Assembly: GCA_964568355.1 (NCBI GenBank)
Contig: CAZMRK010000367.1
Location: 1 to 37,713 of the forward strand
DNA length: 37,713 nt
Origin: JAJPJX01 sp964568355
GTDB taxonomy: Bacteria > Acidobacteriota > Terriglobia > Bryobacterales > Bryobacteraceae
Direction: 5' to 3'
The position numbers and the translations under genes were made by a program. Every line of letters starts with the position of its first letter. Position 1 is the first letter of the stretch. Below, piece by piece: positions 15,860 to 23,859 of the stretch. The notes below the pieces were generated by a model, which made no database searches, was not told where the DNA came from, and saw nothing but the letters and a program-made list of their open reading frames with translations.

Positions 15860-18163
15860 CTATCTCCTGAGCGGCTCCGCATCCAGCGCGCGCATCTCGC
15901 GCGCCGCGGCCACCATGTTTTCGAGTGCGGCGGTCACCTCCTCCCAGCGTCGGGTCTTCAATCCGCAATCCGGATTGACCCACAATCGCTCCGCGGGAAT
16001 CACGGCGAGAGCTTTTCTTAAAAGCCCGGCTATCTCTTCCCGGCTCGGCGCGCGCGGCGAGTGAATGTCATAGACGCCCGGACCGATCTCGTTGGGATAG
16101 CGTTCTCTCGCAAACGCCTGCAGTGATTCCATCTGGGATCGGGCGCTTTCGAGCGAAATCACGTCCGCATCCATCGCCGCAATTGCGTCCACAATGTCGT
16201 TGAAGTCCGCGTAGCACATGTGCGTGTGGATCTGCGTCGCATCCTCGACGCCCGCGCTCGCCAGCCGGAAGCAATCCACGGCCCAGGTCAGATACTCCGC
16301 GGCATCAGCCTGGCGCAGCGGTAGTCCCTCTCGCAGCGCGGGCTCGTCGATCTGGATGACCCGGCACCCCGCCGCCTCCAGGTCCAGGCATTCGTCCCGA
16401 ATCGCCAGGGCCAGTTGCCCGCAGGTGTCGCGCCGCGGCTGATCGTCGCGTACGAACGACCACTGCAAGATCGTCACCGGCCCGGTCAGCATCCCCTTCA
16501 CCGGCCGCGGCGTCAGCGACTGCGCGAACTGCCACCACGATACGGTCATGGCGCCTCTCCGCGCCACCTCACCGTATAAGATCGGCGGCTTTACACAGCG
16601 CGATCCGTAGCTCTGTACCCAGCCGTTTTCCGTGAAGGCAAATCCGTCCAGCAATTCGCCGAAGTATTCCACCATGTCATTCCGTTCGGCTTCCCCGTGC
16701 ACCAGCACGTCCAGCCCGATCGCTTCCTGCTTGCGTACGGCATGCTCGATCTCCCGGCGCAAAAAGCCCTCATATTCCGCCGCGGTGATTTCCCCCTTCC
16801 TTTTGCGCAGCCGCTGCCGGCGCAATTCCCCGGTTTGCGGAAACGATCCAATGGTGGTCGTCGGCAATAGCGGGAGTCCGAGCGCGGCATGCTGCTGCCG
16901 ATGCCGGCCCGCATGGCTCGTGCGCCGTGCCAGGGCCTCAGGAGCGATCGCCGCAAGCCGTGCGCGCACCGCGGGGTTGGCAACCGCTTCCGAAGATCGC
17001 CTCCTCGCCAGCGCTGCCGCGTTAGCCTCCAGTTCCGTCCGGATCGCCTCGCGGCCGTCGTTCAGCCCCCTGGCCAGCACCGCGACTTCTTCCAGCTTCT
17101 GGCGCCCGAATGCCAGCCACTCCCGGACCTCCGGTGCAATCGAGCGCTCCGCTGCCAGATCCACCGGCACATGAAGCAGAGAGCACGAAGGGCCGACCAG
17201 AATTCGATCGGTGGAAAGCCGGTCGGCAGCCCGTTCCGCGATCTCCAGCGCCTTGGCGAGGTCTGACTTCCAGACGTTCCGCCCGTCCACCAGGCCCAGG
17301 GAGAGCGCCAGATGTTCGGGAGCTTGGCGCAGCGCCGGCTCCAGTTGCTCCGCGCCCCGAACCAGGTCCAAATGAATCGCGCTCACCGGAAGGCGCAGGG
17401 CCAGGTCGAGATTCTCCCGCAGCGGGCCGAAGTAAGTCGCCAGCAGGATCCGGATCCGCGGAACGAGCCGGGCGAAGCGCTCGAAACACTGCGTAATGGC
17501 GCCGCGCCACTCGCTGCCCAGATCGAGAACCAGCGCAGGCTCATCGATCTGCACCCAACTGGCGCCTGCTTCCGCGAAGCGCTCCAACAGTTCGCTATAG
17601 GCCTCGATTGCGCTGTCCAGCAGCCGGAGCGCTTCTCCTTCCTGGCTCTTTACTTTCCCCAGGAGCAAAAACGAGACCGGCCCCAACAGTACCGGCCGCG
17701 CTTCGTACCCCAGTTCGGCGGCTTCCCGATGCCAATCGACAACCGTGTTCCGCGCCAGCCGGAACCGCTCGCCGCCGGTGAACTCCGGAACCAGGTAGTG
17801 GTAGTTCGTGTCAAACCACTTGGTCATCTCCAGAGCTTCGGTTTGGCGCGCGCCCGCGTGGCCCCGCGCCATCGAAAAGTACAGCTCCAGATCGCTTACG
17901 AGCTGGAGATCCAGAAAGCGCTGCGGAATCAGGCCGAACGTAAAAGCAGTATCGAGTACGTGATCGTAGAGAGAAAAATCGCCCGTAGGTACTTGGGGGA
18001 TTCCAGCCCCCCGCTGCATCCGCCAGTTGGCGCGGCGGATTTGCCGGGCGCTGTCGAGCAGGTCGTCCGAAGACGATTTACCCGACCAGTAGGCTTCCAG
18101 TGCGTGTTTGAGTTCCCGGTTCGCGCCGATGCGCGAAAATCCCAGATTGATTGCAGTTGCCAT
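15860..18163 (-). CDS. metE: Cobalamin-independent methionine synthase
   Basis: A 767-residue two-barrel enzyme that moves the methyl group of 5-methyltetrahydropteroyl-glutamate to homocysteine. The length fits the family (E. coli about 753). The N-terminal barrel has IGANRELKHALE and the FDTNYHYLVPE motif; the C-terminal catalytic barrel has TTTIGSFPQT, GEAERNDMVEYF, KGMLTGPVTILQWSF, IQIDEPALREG and the zinc ligands in HTHMCYADF (His-x-Cys), SLESARS (Glu) and WVNPDCGLKTR (Cys). AAGGA precedes ATG 18163. The cobalamin riboswitch upstream fits the classic logic of repressing metE when B12 is available for MetH. A MetE-C-like paralogue follows at once in the operon. Confidence 0.97.
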   Translation of the reverse strand: MATAINLGFSRIGANRELKHALEAYWSGKSSSDDLLDSARQIRRANWRMQRGAGIPQVPTGDFSLYDHVLDTAFTFGLIPQRFLDLQLVSDLELYFSMARGHAGARQTEALEMTKWFDTNYHYLVPEFTGGERFRLARNTVVDWHREAAELGYEARPVLLGPVSFLLLGKVKSQEGEALRLLDSAIEAYSELLERFAEAGASWVQIDEPALVLDLGSEWRGAITQCFERFARLVPRIRILLATYFGPLRENLDLALRLPVSAIHLDLVRGAEQLEPALRQAPEHLALSLGLVDGRNVWKSDLAKALEIAERAADRLSTDRILVGPSCSLLHVPVDLAAERSIAPEVREWLAFGRQKLEEVAVLARGLNDGREAIRTELEANAAALARRRSSEAVANPAVRARLAAIAPEALARRTSHAGRHRQQHAALGLPLLPTTTIGSFPQTGELRRQRLRKRKGEITAAEYEGFLRREIEHAVRKQEAIGLDVLVHGEAERNDMVEYFGELLDGFAFTENGWVQSYGSRCVKPPILYGEVARRGAMTVSWWQFAQSLTPRPVKGMLTGPVTILQWSFVRDDQPRRDTCGQLALAIRDECLDLEAAGCRVIQIDEPALREGLPLRQADAAEYLTWAVDCFRLASAGVEDATQIHTHMCYADFNDIVDAIAAMDADVISLESARSQMESLQAFARERYPNEIGPGVYDIHSPRAPSREEIAGLLRKALAVIPAERLWVNPDCGLKTRRWEEVTAALENMVAAAREMRALDAEPLRR

Positions 18164-18170
18164 CGTCCTT

Positions 18171-18187
18171 CAACTCCTCTCGAGTTG
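18171..18187 (-). promoter_or_regulatory. Hairpin covering the metE ribosome-binding region
   Basis: CAACTC-GAGAG-GAGTTG forms a perfect 6-bp stem ending 7 bp before the metE start codon. It includes the AGGAG that could serve as ribosome-binding site; a second AAGGA lies just outside. Like the hairpin before nrdA, it suggests that B12 control acts on translation. The switching partner strand was not worked out. Confidence 0.5.
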
Positions 18188-18244
18188 TGACCGAGGGCGA
18201 ACGGAAGGACCACAGGCCGGCTCAGCAGGCAGGGCGTCAGACGT

Positions 18245-18477
18245 CCATTCCCTCGTGGACCTCAGTCTTCCACGCCTCTTGGAGACGTGGTCCATCGGCA
18301 GGTCTTCGGACTTGCAGGCGCCTTTCGTTCCCTACTTGCCGTCGCTTCCCAGTCCCGTGGACCAGTGCTTGGTAACGGCTTTCGTTCCTGCTCACCGCTG
18401 CGGGGCAGCTCCGGTTTCTCACCGGATTCCCTTTTCATTCCCGGCATCCATTCCGGGAAACCGCTGGCACCCGTCAG
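18245..18477 (-). ncRNA. Cobalamin riboswitch, metE leader
   Basis: On the minus strand the aptamer blocks appear in order: GACGGGTGCC (about 18465-18474), AAAAGGGAATCCGGTGAGAAACCGG (18412-18436, described in two parts), GCTGCCCCGCAGCGGTGAGCAGGAACGAAAGCC (about 18380-18411), AGCACTGG (about 18363-18370), GGGAAGCG (about 18343-18350) and the B12 box GAAGACCTGCC (18297-18307). A long hairpin (CCACGTCTC/GAGGCGTGG with TGGACC/GGTCCA) follows. The leader runs to the metE start at 18163. It shares the segment CGAGGGAATGG with the nrdA leader at the same distance from the B12 box. Confidence 0.96.
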
Positions 18478-18523
18478 CTTAGCACAGGCTCTTCCACATT
18501 CGGGAATGGACTACCATGAGCAC

Positions 18524-19480
18524 ATGCAAAGCCTCTGCCGTGTCTTCGGCCTGGCCCTGCTCCTGTCCGTGTCCGGCCTGGCCGCCGGCCCGAAACACAT
18601 CGTCCTGGTCAGCGGCGATGAAGAATATCGCTCTGAGCAGACACTGCCCCAGTTGGCCCGCATCCTCAGCTCGCATCACGGTTTTCGCTGCACCGTGCTC
18701 TACGCCATCGATCGCCAGGACGGCACCATCAACCCGAATCAGGTCGACAACATCCCCGGTCTCGAAGCTCTTGACCATGCCGACCTGCTGGTCCTGCTTA
18801 CGCGCTTCCGCGACCTGCCGGACGACCAGATGAAGCACTTCGTGGACTATCTGGCCGCCGGCCGTCCCATCGTCGCCATGCGTACCGCGACCCACGCCTT
18901 CGCGCTCAAGACCAGCCCCACCTATGCCCGCTTCAGTTGGAACAGCAAAGAGTGGGATGGAGGTTTCGGACGCCAGATCCTTGGCGAGACCTGGATTCGC
19001 CATCACGGCCAACACGGCAAACAGAGCACTCGTGCCATCTTCGCCCAAGGCGCGGCCGGCCACCCCATCCTGCGCGGCATCCGGGATGGCGAAATCTGGA
19101 GTCCTACCGACGTCTACGCCGTCCGCCTTCCGCTTCCAGGCGATAGCCGCCCGCTCCTGTTGGGCCAGGTGCTCACCGGGATGCAGCCCGCCGACCCGCC
19201 CGTTCAGGGATCGCAGAATACGCCCATGATGCCGGTTGCCTGGACCAAGACCTACACTGGCGCCCGCGGGAAGCGCGGCCGTGTCTTCACCACCACCATG
19301 GGTACGGCCGAGGATCTTCTCAACGCCGGCATGCGGCGGATGCTGGTCAATGCCTGCTACTGGGCGACGGGGATAGAAAACAGGATCCGCCCTGACACGA
19401 ATGTGGACCTGGTGGGCGACTACCAGCCCCTGAAGTTTGGCTTCGGCGGCTTTGCCAAGGGCGAGCGGCCGCCCCGCTGA
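18524..19480 (+). CDS. Secreted ThuA-domain protein
   Basis: A 318-residue ThuA-like protein (glutamine-amidotransferase-like fold, trehalose-utilisation family). A signal peptide (MQSLCRVFGLALLLSVSGLAA) is followed by KHIVLVSGDEEYRSEQTLPQLARIL, the DLLVLLTRFRDLPDDQMKHFVDYLAAGRPIVAMRTATHAF block and the late NACYWATG segment seen in the family. I chose ATG 18524 because it starts directly at the signal; an in-frame ATG at 18506 adds six residues. It is divergent from metE and its riboswitch, with under 50 bp between. ThuA proteins with export signals are frequent in planctomycetes, acidobacteria and Bacteroidetes, often with sugar oxidoreductases; the exact role is unknown. Confidence 0.85.
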   Translation: MQSLCRVFGLALLLSVSGLAAGPKHIVLVSGDEEYRSEQTLPQLARILSSHHGFRCTVLYAIDRQDGTINPNQVDNIPGLEALDHADLLVLLTRFRDLPDDQMKHFVDYLAAGRPIVAMRTATHAFALKTSPTYARFSWNSKEWDGGFGRQILGETWIRHHGQHGKQSTRAIFAQGAAGHPILRGIRDGEIWSPTDVYAVRLPLPGDSRPLLLGQVLTGMQPADPPVQGSQNTPMMPVAWTKTYTGARGKRGRVFTTTMGTAEDLLNAGMRRMLVNACYWATGIENRIRPDTNVDLVGDYQPLKFGFGGFAKGERPPR

Positions 19481-19492
19481 AAGGGCCCGCCG

Positions 19493-20398
19493 TCAGGCGA
19501 CCGCTTCCTTGGACTCCCGCGTCCGGTACACGCTGACTACGGGACAGGGCGCGCGGTGGACAATCTCGAAGGCGTGCGGCGTCTTGTCCTCGCTATTGGC
19601 GTCCCAGTGGCTGCGTCCGATCACCAGCAGATCGGCCTTCTGGCGGCACACGAACTGCATCAGGCTCCTGGTCACGTCGCCCGATTCCAGATGATATTCG
19701 GCCTCTGCGCCGGTCACCTGGCGCGCACGCACGAACTGCTCCTCGATATTGGGGTGAACACGCAATCCGGTCATTCCCGCGGAGCACTGCATCTCCGATT
19801 CCGCGATCACATGCACCAGGACCAGATGGCCGCCCAGCTTATGGCTCAGGAACCGTGCGGTGTTCAAAATCTCCGGATTGGATTTGTCCAGTTCGCGGTC
19901 GCGATGGAAATCGAGCGCGCAGACAATGCGCGGGTCGAGCGGAACGCCCTCTCGTACGGAGTGCTCCGTGGTCCACACCGCCGCCGAAACTCGCTCCATC
20001 AGTTTCGCTGCCAGCGACTCGGACACCATCGTGCGCAACGCCCCATGATGATGCTCCGGAACCATGATCAGGTCAAAGTTCCCCGCCCTGGTGTACGCAA
20101 CAATCTGCTCCAACGGGTTCCCACTCAGCATCACCCGGCGGGGCGGATCTTCCGGGAAAAGCTTCTGGACATAGTTGAGGAAACACTGGCGGCGCTGCGC
20201 CATCCTGTCGTCCAGAATCTCCTGAAGCGGCCGGACGTTCAGCTCGAATGAACTGTAGCGGAAGCTGACAGGATCCGCCACATGCAGGACGGTCAGTTCG
20301 GCCCCCAGCCGAATGGCCACATCCCGCGCGAAAGGCGCAGCCTCCGTGCACTGCGTGGAGAAATCCACCGGAAACAGGATCCGCCGGATGTCTGGCAT
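19493..20398 (-). CDS. Tandem universal stress protein (UspA family)
   Basis: A 301-residue cytoplasmic protein with two Usp domains. Domain 1 starts IRRILFPVDFSTQCTEAAPFARDVA (about 4-28) and runs to about 150; domain 2 starts PRIVCALDF (about 155) and ends APCPVVSVYR. The usual ATP-binding G-2x-G-9x-G(S/T) motif is degraded in domain 1 (VPEHHHGAL) and reduced in domain 2 (IGRSHWDANSED), so nucleotide binding is uncertain. ATG 20398 is preceded by AAAGGAG; an in-frame ATG at 20440 would add 14 unconserved residues. It converges with the ThuA gene, with 12 bp between the stops. Confidence 0.88.
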   Translation of the reverse strand: MPDIRRILFPVDFSTQCTEAAPFARDVAIRLGAELTVLHVADPVSFRYSSFELNVRPLQEILDDRMAQRRQCFLNYVQKLFPEDPPRRVMLSGNPLEQIVAYTRAGNFDLIMVPEHHHGALRTMVSESLAAKLMERVSAAVWTTEHSVREGVPLDPRIVCALDFHRDRELDKSNPEILNTARFLSHKLGGHLVLVHVIAESEMQCSAGMTGLRVHPNIEEQFVRARQVTGAEAEYHLESGDVTRSLMQFVCRQKADLLVIGRSHWDANSEDKTPHAFEIVHRAPCPVVSVYRTRESKEAVA

Positions 20399-20585
20399 CT
20401 CCGACTCCTTTCTAATATAAATCCTGATCGCAATTCCCATACCGCCACCGCGCCCTGCGGTAGCCTCATGAAATCAATAACTTCGAGTAGAGACTCCCCT
20501 AGGATGCCACATTTCGCCTGAGGTCAAAACACGCAGCACGAACTCAATAGGGCCAAATCACGCAGCCTGACCGATGCTTTCCTCC
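20399..20585. other. Intergenic region between usp and the beta-lactamase-like gene
   Basis: No gene is seen. The minus-strand TATATT close to the usp start might be its -10 box, without a clear -35. TACCGC-N11-GCGGTA (about 20440-20463) could form a weak hairpin. Otherwise nothing recognisable. Confidence 0.3.
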
Positions 20586-20614
20586 TTGAATGTAGATTAC
20601 TACATAGGTATACT
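20586..20614 (+). promoter_or_regulatory. Promoter with internal dyad before the beta-lactamase-like membrane gene
   Basis: TTGAAT (20586-20591) and TATACT (20609-20614) are spaced by 17 bp, a good sigma-70 promoter. The spacer contains the perfect inverted repeat TGTAG-ATTA-CTACA (20591-20604), well placed for a repressor. The regulator is not in the window. Confidence 0.6.
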
Positions 20615-20649
20615 TCTACCATGGACCCCGGACAGCAGGAGGCATCACC

Positions 20650-23418
20650 TTGAAAAAACTGCAATTCCGCGCTCTCTATCACGAATTCCTTTTCCGGATC
20701 GTCGATCTGGAACTCCTCTCGGCTCATGCGGAGGGCGATAGCCGTACCGTGCTGGGCCAGTTCGCCTCCCTGCTCGTCTTCTGCAGCGTGATCCTCGCGT
20801 TGTATGCCGGGTTGTGGGCCGCGCATGTCAAGGATAGCCGCCTGCCCCCTCTGATGCATGTGATCAGCGGCTGGACCATGCAGCACTTCCTGATCGCAAC
20901 CACCATGCTGGTGGTCGGTCTGTTCGCGGTGCTGAGCTGGGAATCCACATTCCCGGATCGCCGTGACATCCTGGTGCTCGGCCCGCTCCCTGTGCCGGCC
21001 CGCTCCCTGTTCCTGGCGAAAGTAGCGGCTGTGGCCAGCGCACTGGGCCTCACCATCGCCGCGCTTCACGTGGCGGCAGGCATCCTCTGGCCCCTCGCGC
21101 TCGCGCAGTTCGACCCCGCGCCTGCTCCTGCCCTCATTTTCGACCCACCCCTCCCGCCGGTGAAAGCCGCCGATTTCCCCTCCGTCATGGATCGCGATAT
21201 CGCGCCGATGCTGCGCCGGCTCGACCTTGCTGCCGCCGACGGCGGCGCGGGCATCGTCATCGGCGTCTCCGAGCACGGCGTGCGCCGCATCCTGACCTAC
21301 GGGACCGCCAGGCCGGATTCCCTCTTCGAGATCGGCTCCATTACCAAAACGTTCACGGGACTGCTGTTGGCGCAAATGGCCGTACAAGGGAAACTGGACC
21401 TTCGGGATCCCGTCCGCGATCTTCTACCCCCAGGCGCCGCGCCCGCTCCCACGGGGCTGGAAATCACCCTGCTCGATCTGGCCACGCACCATTCCGGCCT
21501 GCCGCTCACGCCCGACAATCCGGGCCCAGGCAGCCTGCGCGAGAAGTGCACCAACTATCACGCCCCCGACCTTTACGATTTCATCCAGCGGCACGGCCTC
21601 GGAAAACCGAACAACACGAAATTCCTGTACAGCAATCTCGGATTCACCATACTGGGGGCCGCGCTGGCCAATCGCGCGCAAGCCGGCTATCCCGAACTTC
21701 TACAACGCGAGATCACCGGTCCCCTGGGGATGAAGGATACGGTGATCACGCTTTCGCCCGAGCAGCGCAGCCGATTCCTGCAGGGCTACGACAGCCAAAG
21801 GCTTCCAACTCCCCCTTGGGATCTGGACGCGTTCGCGAGCGCTGGCGGCCTCCGCTCCACAGCCGGCGACATGCTCACTTATCTGGAAGCTCAACTGCAT
21901 CCCGAAAAAACGCCGCTCTCCCCCGCCCTGATTCAGTCGCAGCAGATCCGAGCCTACGTCGCCGGAAACGTGCGCATAGCCGTTGCCTGGGTCTACAACG
22001 CCGATACCGGCGTCTACGGCCACAATGGCGCTACCGGCGGATTCAGCAGCTATGCCTGCTTCAACCCGCGGCGCGACTTCGCCGCTGCGGTTTTCCTGAA
22101 TGCCGCTCCGGTCAGCTTTCCCTTTATCGAGTTCCTGGGCGAGCACGTGCGCCAACGCCTCTCCGGCGAAGCGGCTCTGTCGCTCGCGCCCGTCTCGGTC
22201 CCCGCTGCCGGTCCGATCCGCTCTTTTTTCGCTTACTGGATCGCGATGATCGTGGCCGGTACTTTTATCTTCTGCTGTGTGCTCGCGCTACAGGGCTTCG
22301 CGGCAGTATTCCTTCCCCGCGGATGGTTCCTGCGTGCTTCTGCGTTCCTGCAGCTTGCGCTCTTCTGCCTGTTCGTCAGCGGCTATTTCCTGCAGCGCTC
22401 GCCCGTTACGGTCTTGGTGGCCGGCCCGCGCCAATCCTGGATCTCCTGGATCCCCTCGTATTGGTTCGTCGGCCTGTATCAGCAGTTGAGCGGCTCGCTG
22501 CATCCCGCGTTGGCGCCATTCGCACACCGCGCGTGGATTGGTCTGATCGCCGCAATTGCCGCTACCGCCGTGGCCTACGCAGCTTCGTACCTCCGGACTC
22601 TCCGCAAAATCGTCGAAGAGCCCGACGTGCCTCCCGGCTTCCAGAACGCCTGGCTGCCGCGCTTCGGCGGATCGCTCGAAACCGCCATCGCCCACTTCAG
22701 CCTTCGAAGCCTGCTCCGCAGCCGGCAGCATCGCATGATCTTCGCCTTCTACCTGGGTGTCGGCCTGGCTTTCGCGATCCTGTTTCTGAATGTGCCCCGG
22801 GAGATCTCGGGACCGTCCGATATCGACCCATGGCATCAGCCGTCGGTGCCGCTGCTTGCTTCCACCATTGCGATGATGGGCTTCTGGGTCGTGGGCGCGC
22901 GCGTGGTCTTCTCCCTGCCGCTCGATCTGCGCGCCAACTGGATCTTCCGCGCTATGCCGTTCCGCGCCGGGCGGCAATGCCTTCGCGCCAGCCGCCGCGC
23001 GCTGTTCGCGGTCTCCGTCGTGCCCGCGTGGGCCCTCTCCGCCGTGCTTCTTTTCACTCTCTGGCCCTGGCAGCCGGCCGCCTTGCATCTCGCCGGTCTC
23101 GCCTGCCTCGGCATCTTCCTGGCTGAGTTTTCCTGGAGCGGCGTCCAGAAAATCCCCTTTACCTGCTCCTATCTACCGGGAAGATCGCATCTCCACATCA
23201 CGTTCCTGTTTTGGATCTACCTGCTCCTGACCGGAATCGTCGGAGCGGCCATAGGAGAACTCCGCGCCCTCGAACATCCCCCGACCATCGCCGCCCTGCT
23301 GGTCGTCCTCGCAGCCGTCGCGCTGTTCTCCGTCCTGAGCAACAACCGGCAGCCCCAAGCCGAGATTCGCTTCGAAGAAGAGCCCCCCGACAAACTCCTG
23401 ACCCTGGATCTCTCCTAG
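20650..23418 (+). CDS. Membrane protein with an inserted class C beta-lactamase-like domain
   Basis: A 922-residue protein of unusual build. The N-terminal part has three membrane segments (about 38-58, 80-97, 122-150) around the FPDRRDILVLGPLPVPARSLFLAKV block, which resembles acidobacterial ABC-2-like membrane proteins. Residues about 175-500 are a serine beta-lactamase/penicillin-binding domain with all three motifs: Ser230-I-T-Lys233, Tyr327-S-Asn329 and His458-N-G460. From about 520 there are many more membrane segments, with LETAIAHFSLRSLLRSRQHRMIFAFYLG again like the ABC-2-like family. The start is TTG 20650, supported by AGGAGG 8 nt upstream. The catalytic domain should face the periplasm. 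It may be a peptidase/esterase acting on envelope material. The mid-protein insertion is the oddity; no frameshift is seen. Confidence 0.85.
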   Translation: MKKLQFRALYHEFLFRIVDLELLSAHAEGDSRTVLGQFASLLVFCSVILALYAGLWAAHVKDSRLPPLMHVISGWTMQHFLIATTMLVVGLFAVLSWESTFPDRRDILVLGPLPVPARSLFLAKVAAVASALGLTIAALHVAAGILWPLALAQFDPAPAPALIFDPPLPPVKAADFPSVMDRDIAPMLRRLDLAAADGGAGIVIGVSEHGVRRILTYGTARPDSLFEIGSITKTFTGLLLAQMAVQGKLDLRDPVRDLLPPGAAPAPTGLEITLLDLATHHSGLPLTPDNPGPGSLREKCTNYHAPDLYDFIQRHGLGKPNNTKFLYSNLGFTILGAALANRAQAGYPELLQREITGPLGMKDTVITLSPEQRSRFLQGYDSQRLPTPPWDLDAFASAGGLRSTAGDMLTYLEAQLHPEKTPLSPALIQSQQIRAYVAGNVRIAVAWVYNADTGVYGHNGATGGFSSYACFNPRRDFAAAVFLNAAPVSFPFIEFLGEHVRQRLSGEAALSLAPVSVPAAGPIRSFFAYWIAMIVAGTFIFCCVLALQGFAAVFLPRGWFLRASAFLQLALFCLFVSGYFLQRSPVTVLVAGPRQSWISWIPSYWFVGLYQQLSGSLHPALAPFAHRAWIGLIAAIAATAVAYAASYLRTLRKIVEEPDVPPGFQNAWLPRFGGSLETAIAHFSLRSLLRSRQHRMIFAFYLGVGLAFAILFLNVPREISGPSDIDPWHQPSVPLLASTIAMMGFWVVGARVVFSLPLDLRANWIFRAMPFRAGRQCLRASRRALFAVSVVPAWALSAVLLFTLWPWQPAALHLAGLACLGIFLAEFSWSGVQKIPFTCSYLPGRSHLHITFLFWIYLLLTGIVGAAIGELRALEHPPTIAALLVVLAAVALFSVLSNNRQPQAEIRFEEEPPDKLLTLDLS

Positions 23419-23430
23419 CGCCACCGTAGC

Positions 23431-23446
23431 GCACGATTCATCGTGC
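23431..23446. repeat. Palindrome GCACGAT-TC-ATCGTGC
   Basis: A perfect 7-bp stem with a 2-base loop, 13 bp after the stop of the preceding gene and 2 bp from the next palindrome. Read on the other strand its centre is ATGAAT, similar to the centres of the two palindromes next to the insertion sequence. It could be a dispersed REP-like unit or serve as transcript end. Confidence 0.6.
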
Positions 23447-23448
23447 CG

Positions 23449-23468
23449 CGTCGACACTCCTGTCGACG
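23449..23468. repeat. Left palindrome at the insertion sequence
   Basis: CGTCGACA-CTCC-TGTCGACG is a perfect 8-bp stem. It stands one base outside the left CTGG end of the insertion sequence. It matches the right palindrome at 16 of 20 positions, with paired changes that keep the stem. Confidence 0.7.
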
Positions 23469-23486
23469 ACTGGACTTTGGCCTTTG

Positions 23487-23562
23487 ACTAGATAAAAAAC
23501 ATTTGGCGGGTTTTGCGTTGCATTTATTCCTATTGCCTGATATCTAGTTATTTTACTAGATA
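23487..23562 (+). promoter_or_regulatory. Operator-like sites and promoter of the transposase
   Basis: A perfect dyad TATCTAGT-N6-ACTAGATA (23541-23562) lies just before the start codon and overlaps the AAGGAG ribosome-binding site. A third half-site ACTAGATA is at 23487-23494. A possible promoter is TTGCAT with TATCTA 17 bp downstream, so the dyad would overlap the -10 box. The AbrB-like N-terminal product of the element is a natural candidate to bind here. Confidence 0.5.
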
Positions 23563-23571
23563 AGGAGTACC

Positions 23572-23859
23572 ATGGGTTTCCCCACCAAAGTCCAGCTCAT
23601 CAAACGCAAAGCCAGCGAACAGTGGTACATCAACTTCCCCTCTGCCCTCGCTCAGGCCATGGAGTTCTCTCGCGGCGAAACCGTCGAGTGGTCCCTCGAA
23701 GACAAGAGCCTGCTCGCTCTCCACCGCCTTCACACCCCACCCTCCCTGCTAAAAAAAACTCTTCCGGCATCTTCCCCGCCTTCCTCCAACTCTGGCGACA
23801 GTGCTCCCCCACCTTCTCCCAACAGCGCCTCGCCGACCGCGCGCAAGCCCTCTCGTTGA
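23572..23859 (+). CDS. AbrB/MazE-like protein, unshifted product of the insertion sequence
   Basis: Without frameshifting, translation from ATG 23572 gives 95 residues. Residues about 5-52 look like a swapped-hairpin AbrB/SpoVT/MazE DNA-binding domain (KVQLIKRK...WYINFPSALAQAMEFSRGETVEWSLEDKSLLALHRL). The tail after about residue 62 is a low-complexity Ser/Pro stretch read out of the transposase frame. AAGGAG precedes the start. The short product may bind the ACTAGATA sites upstream or the element's ends and act as regulator, as the unshifted products of some other insertion sequences do. That role is inference. Confidence 0.6.
   Translation: MGFPTKVQLIKRKASEQWYINFPSALAQAMEFSRGETVEWSLEDKSLLALHRLHTPPSLLKKTLPASSPPSSNSGDSAPPPSPNSASPTARKPSR

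Noticed and set aside
18470..18500. Sigma-54-like GG-N10-GC before the metE riboswitch
   Set aside because: Only the invariant dinucleotides fit (TGGAAG...TGCT); the rest of the consensus is poor and no enhancer-like site was seen.
21546..23126. 526-residue open frame on the plus strand
   Set aside because: Overlaps the beta-lactamase-like membrane gene in another frame, is very rich in Arg and Pro and has no domain.
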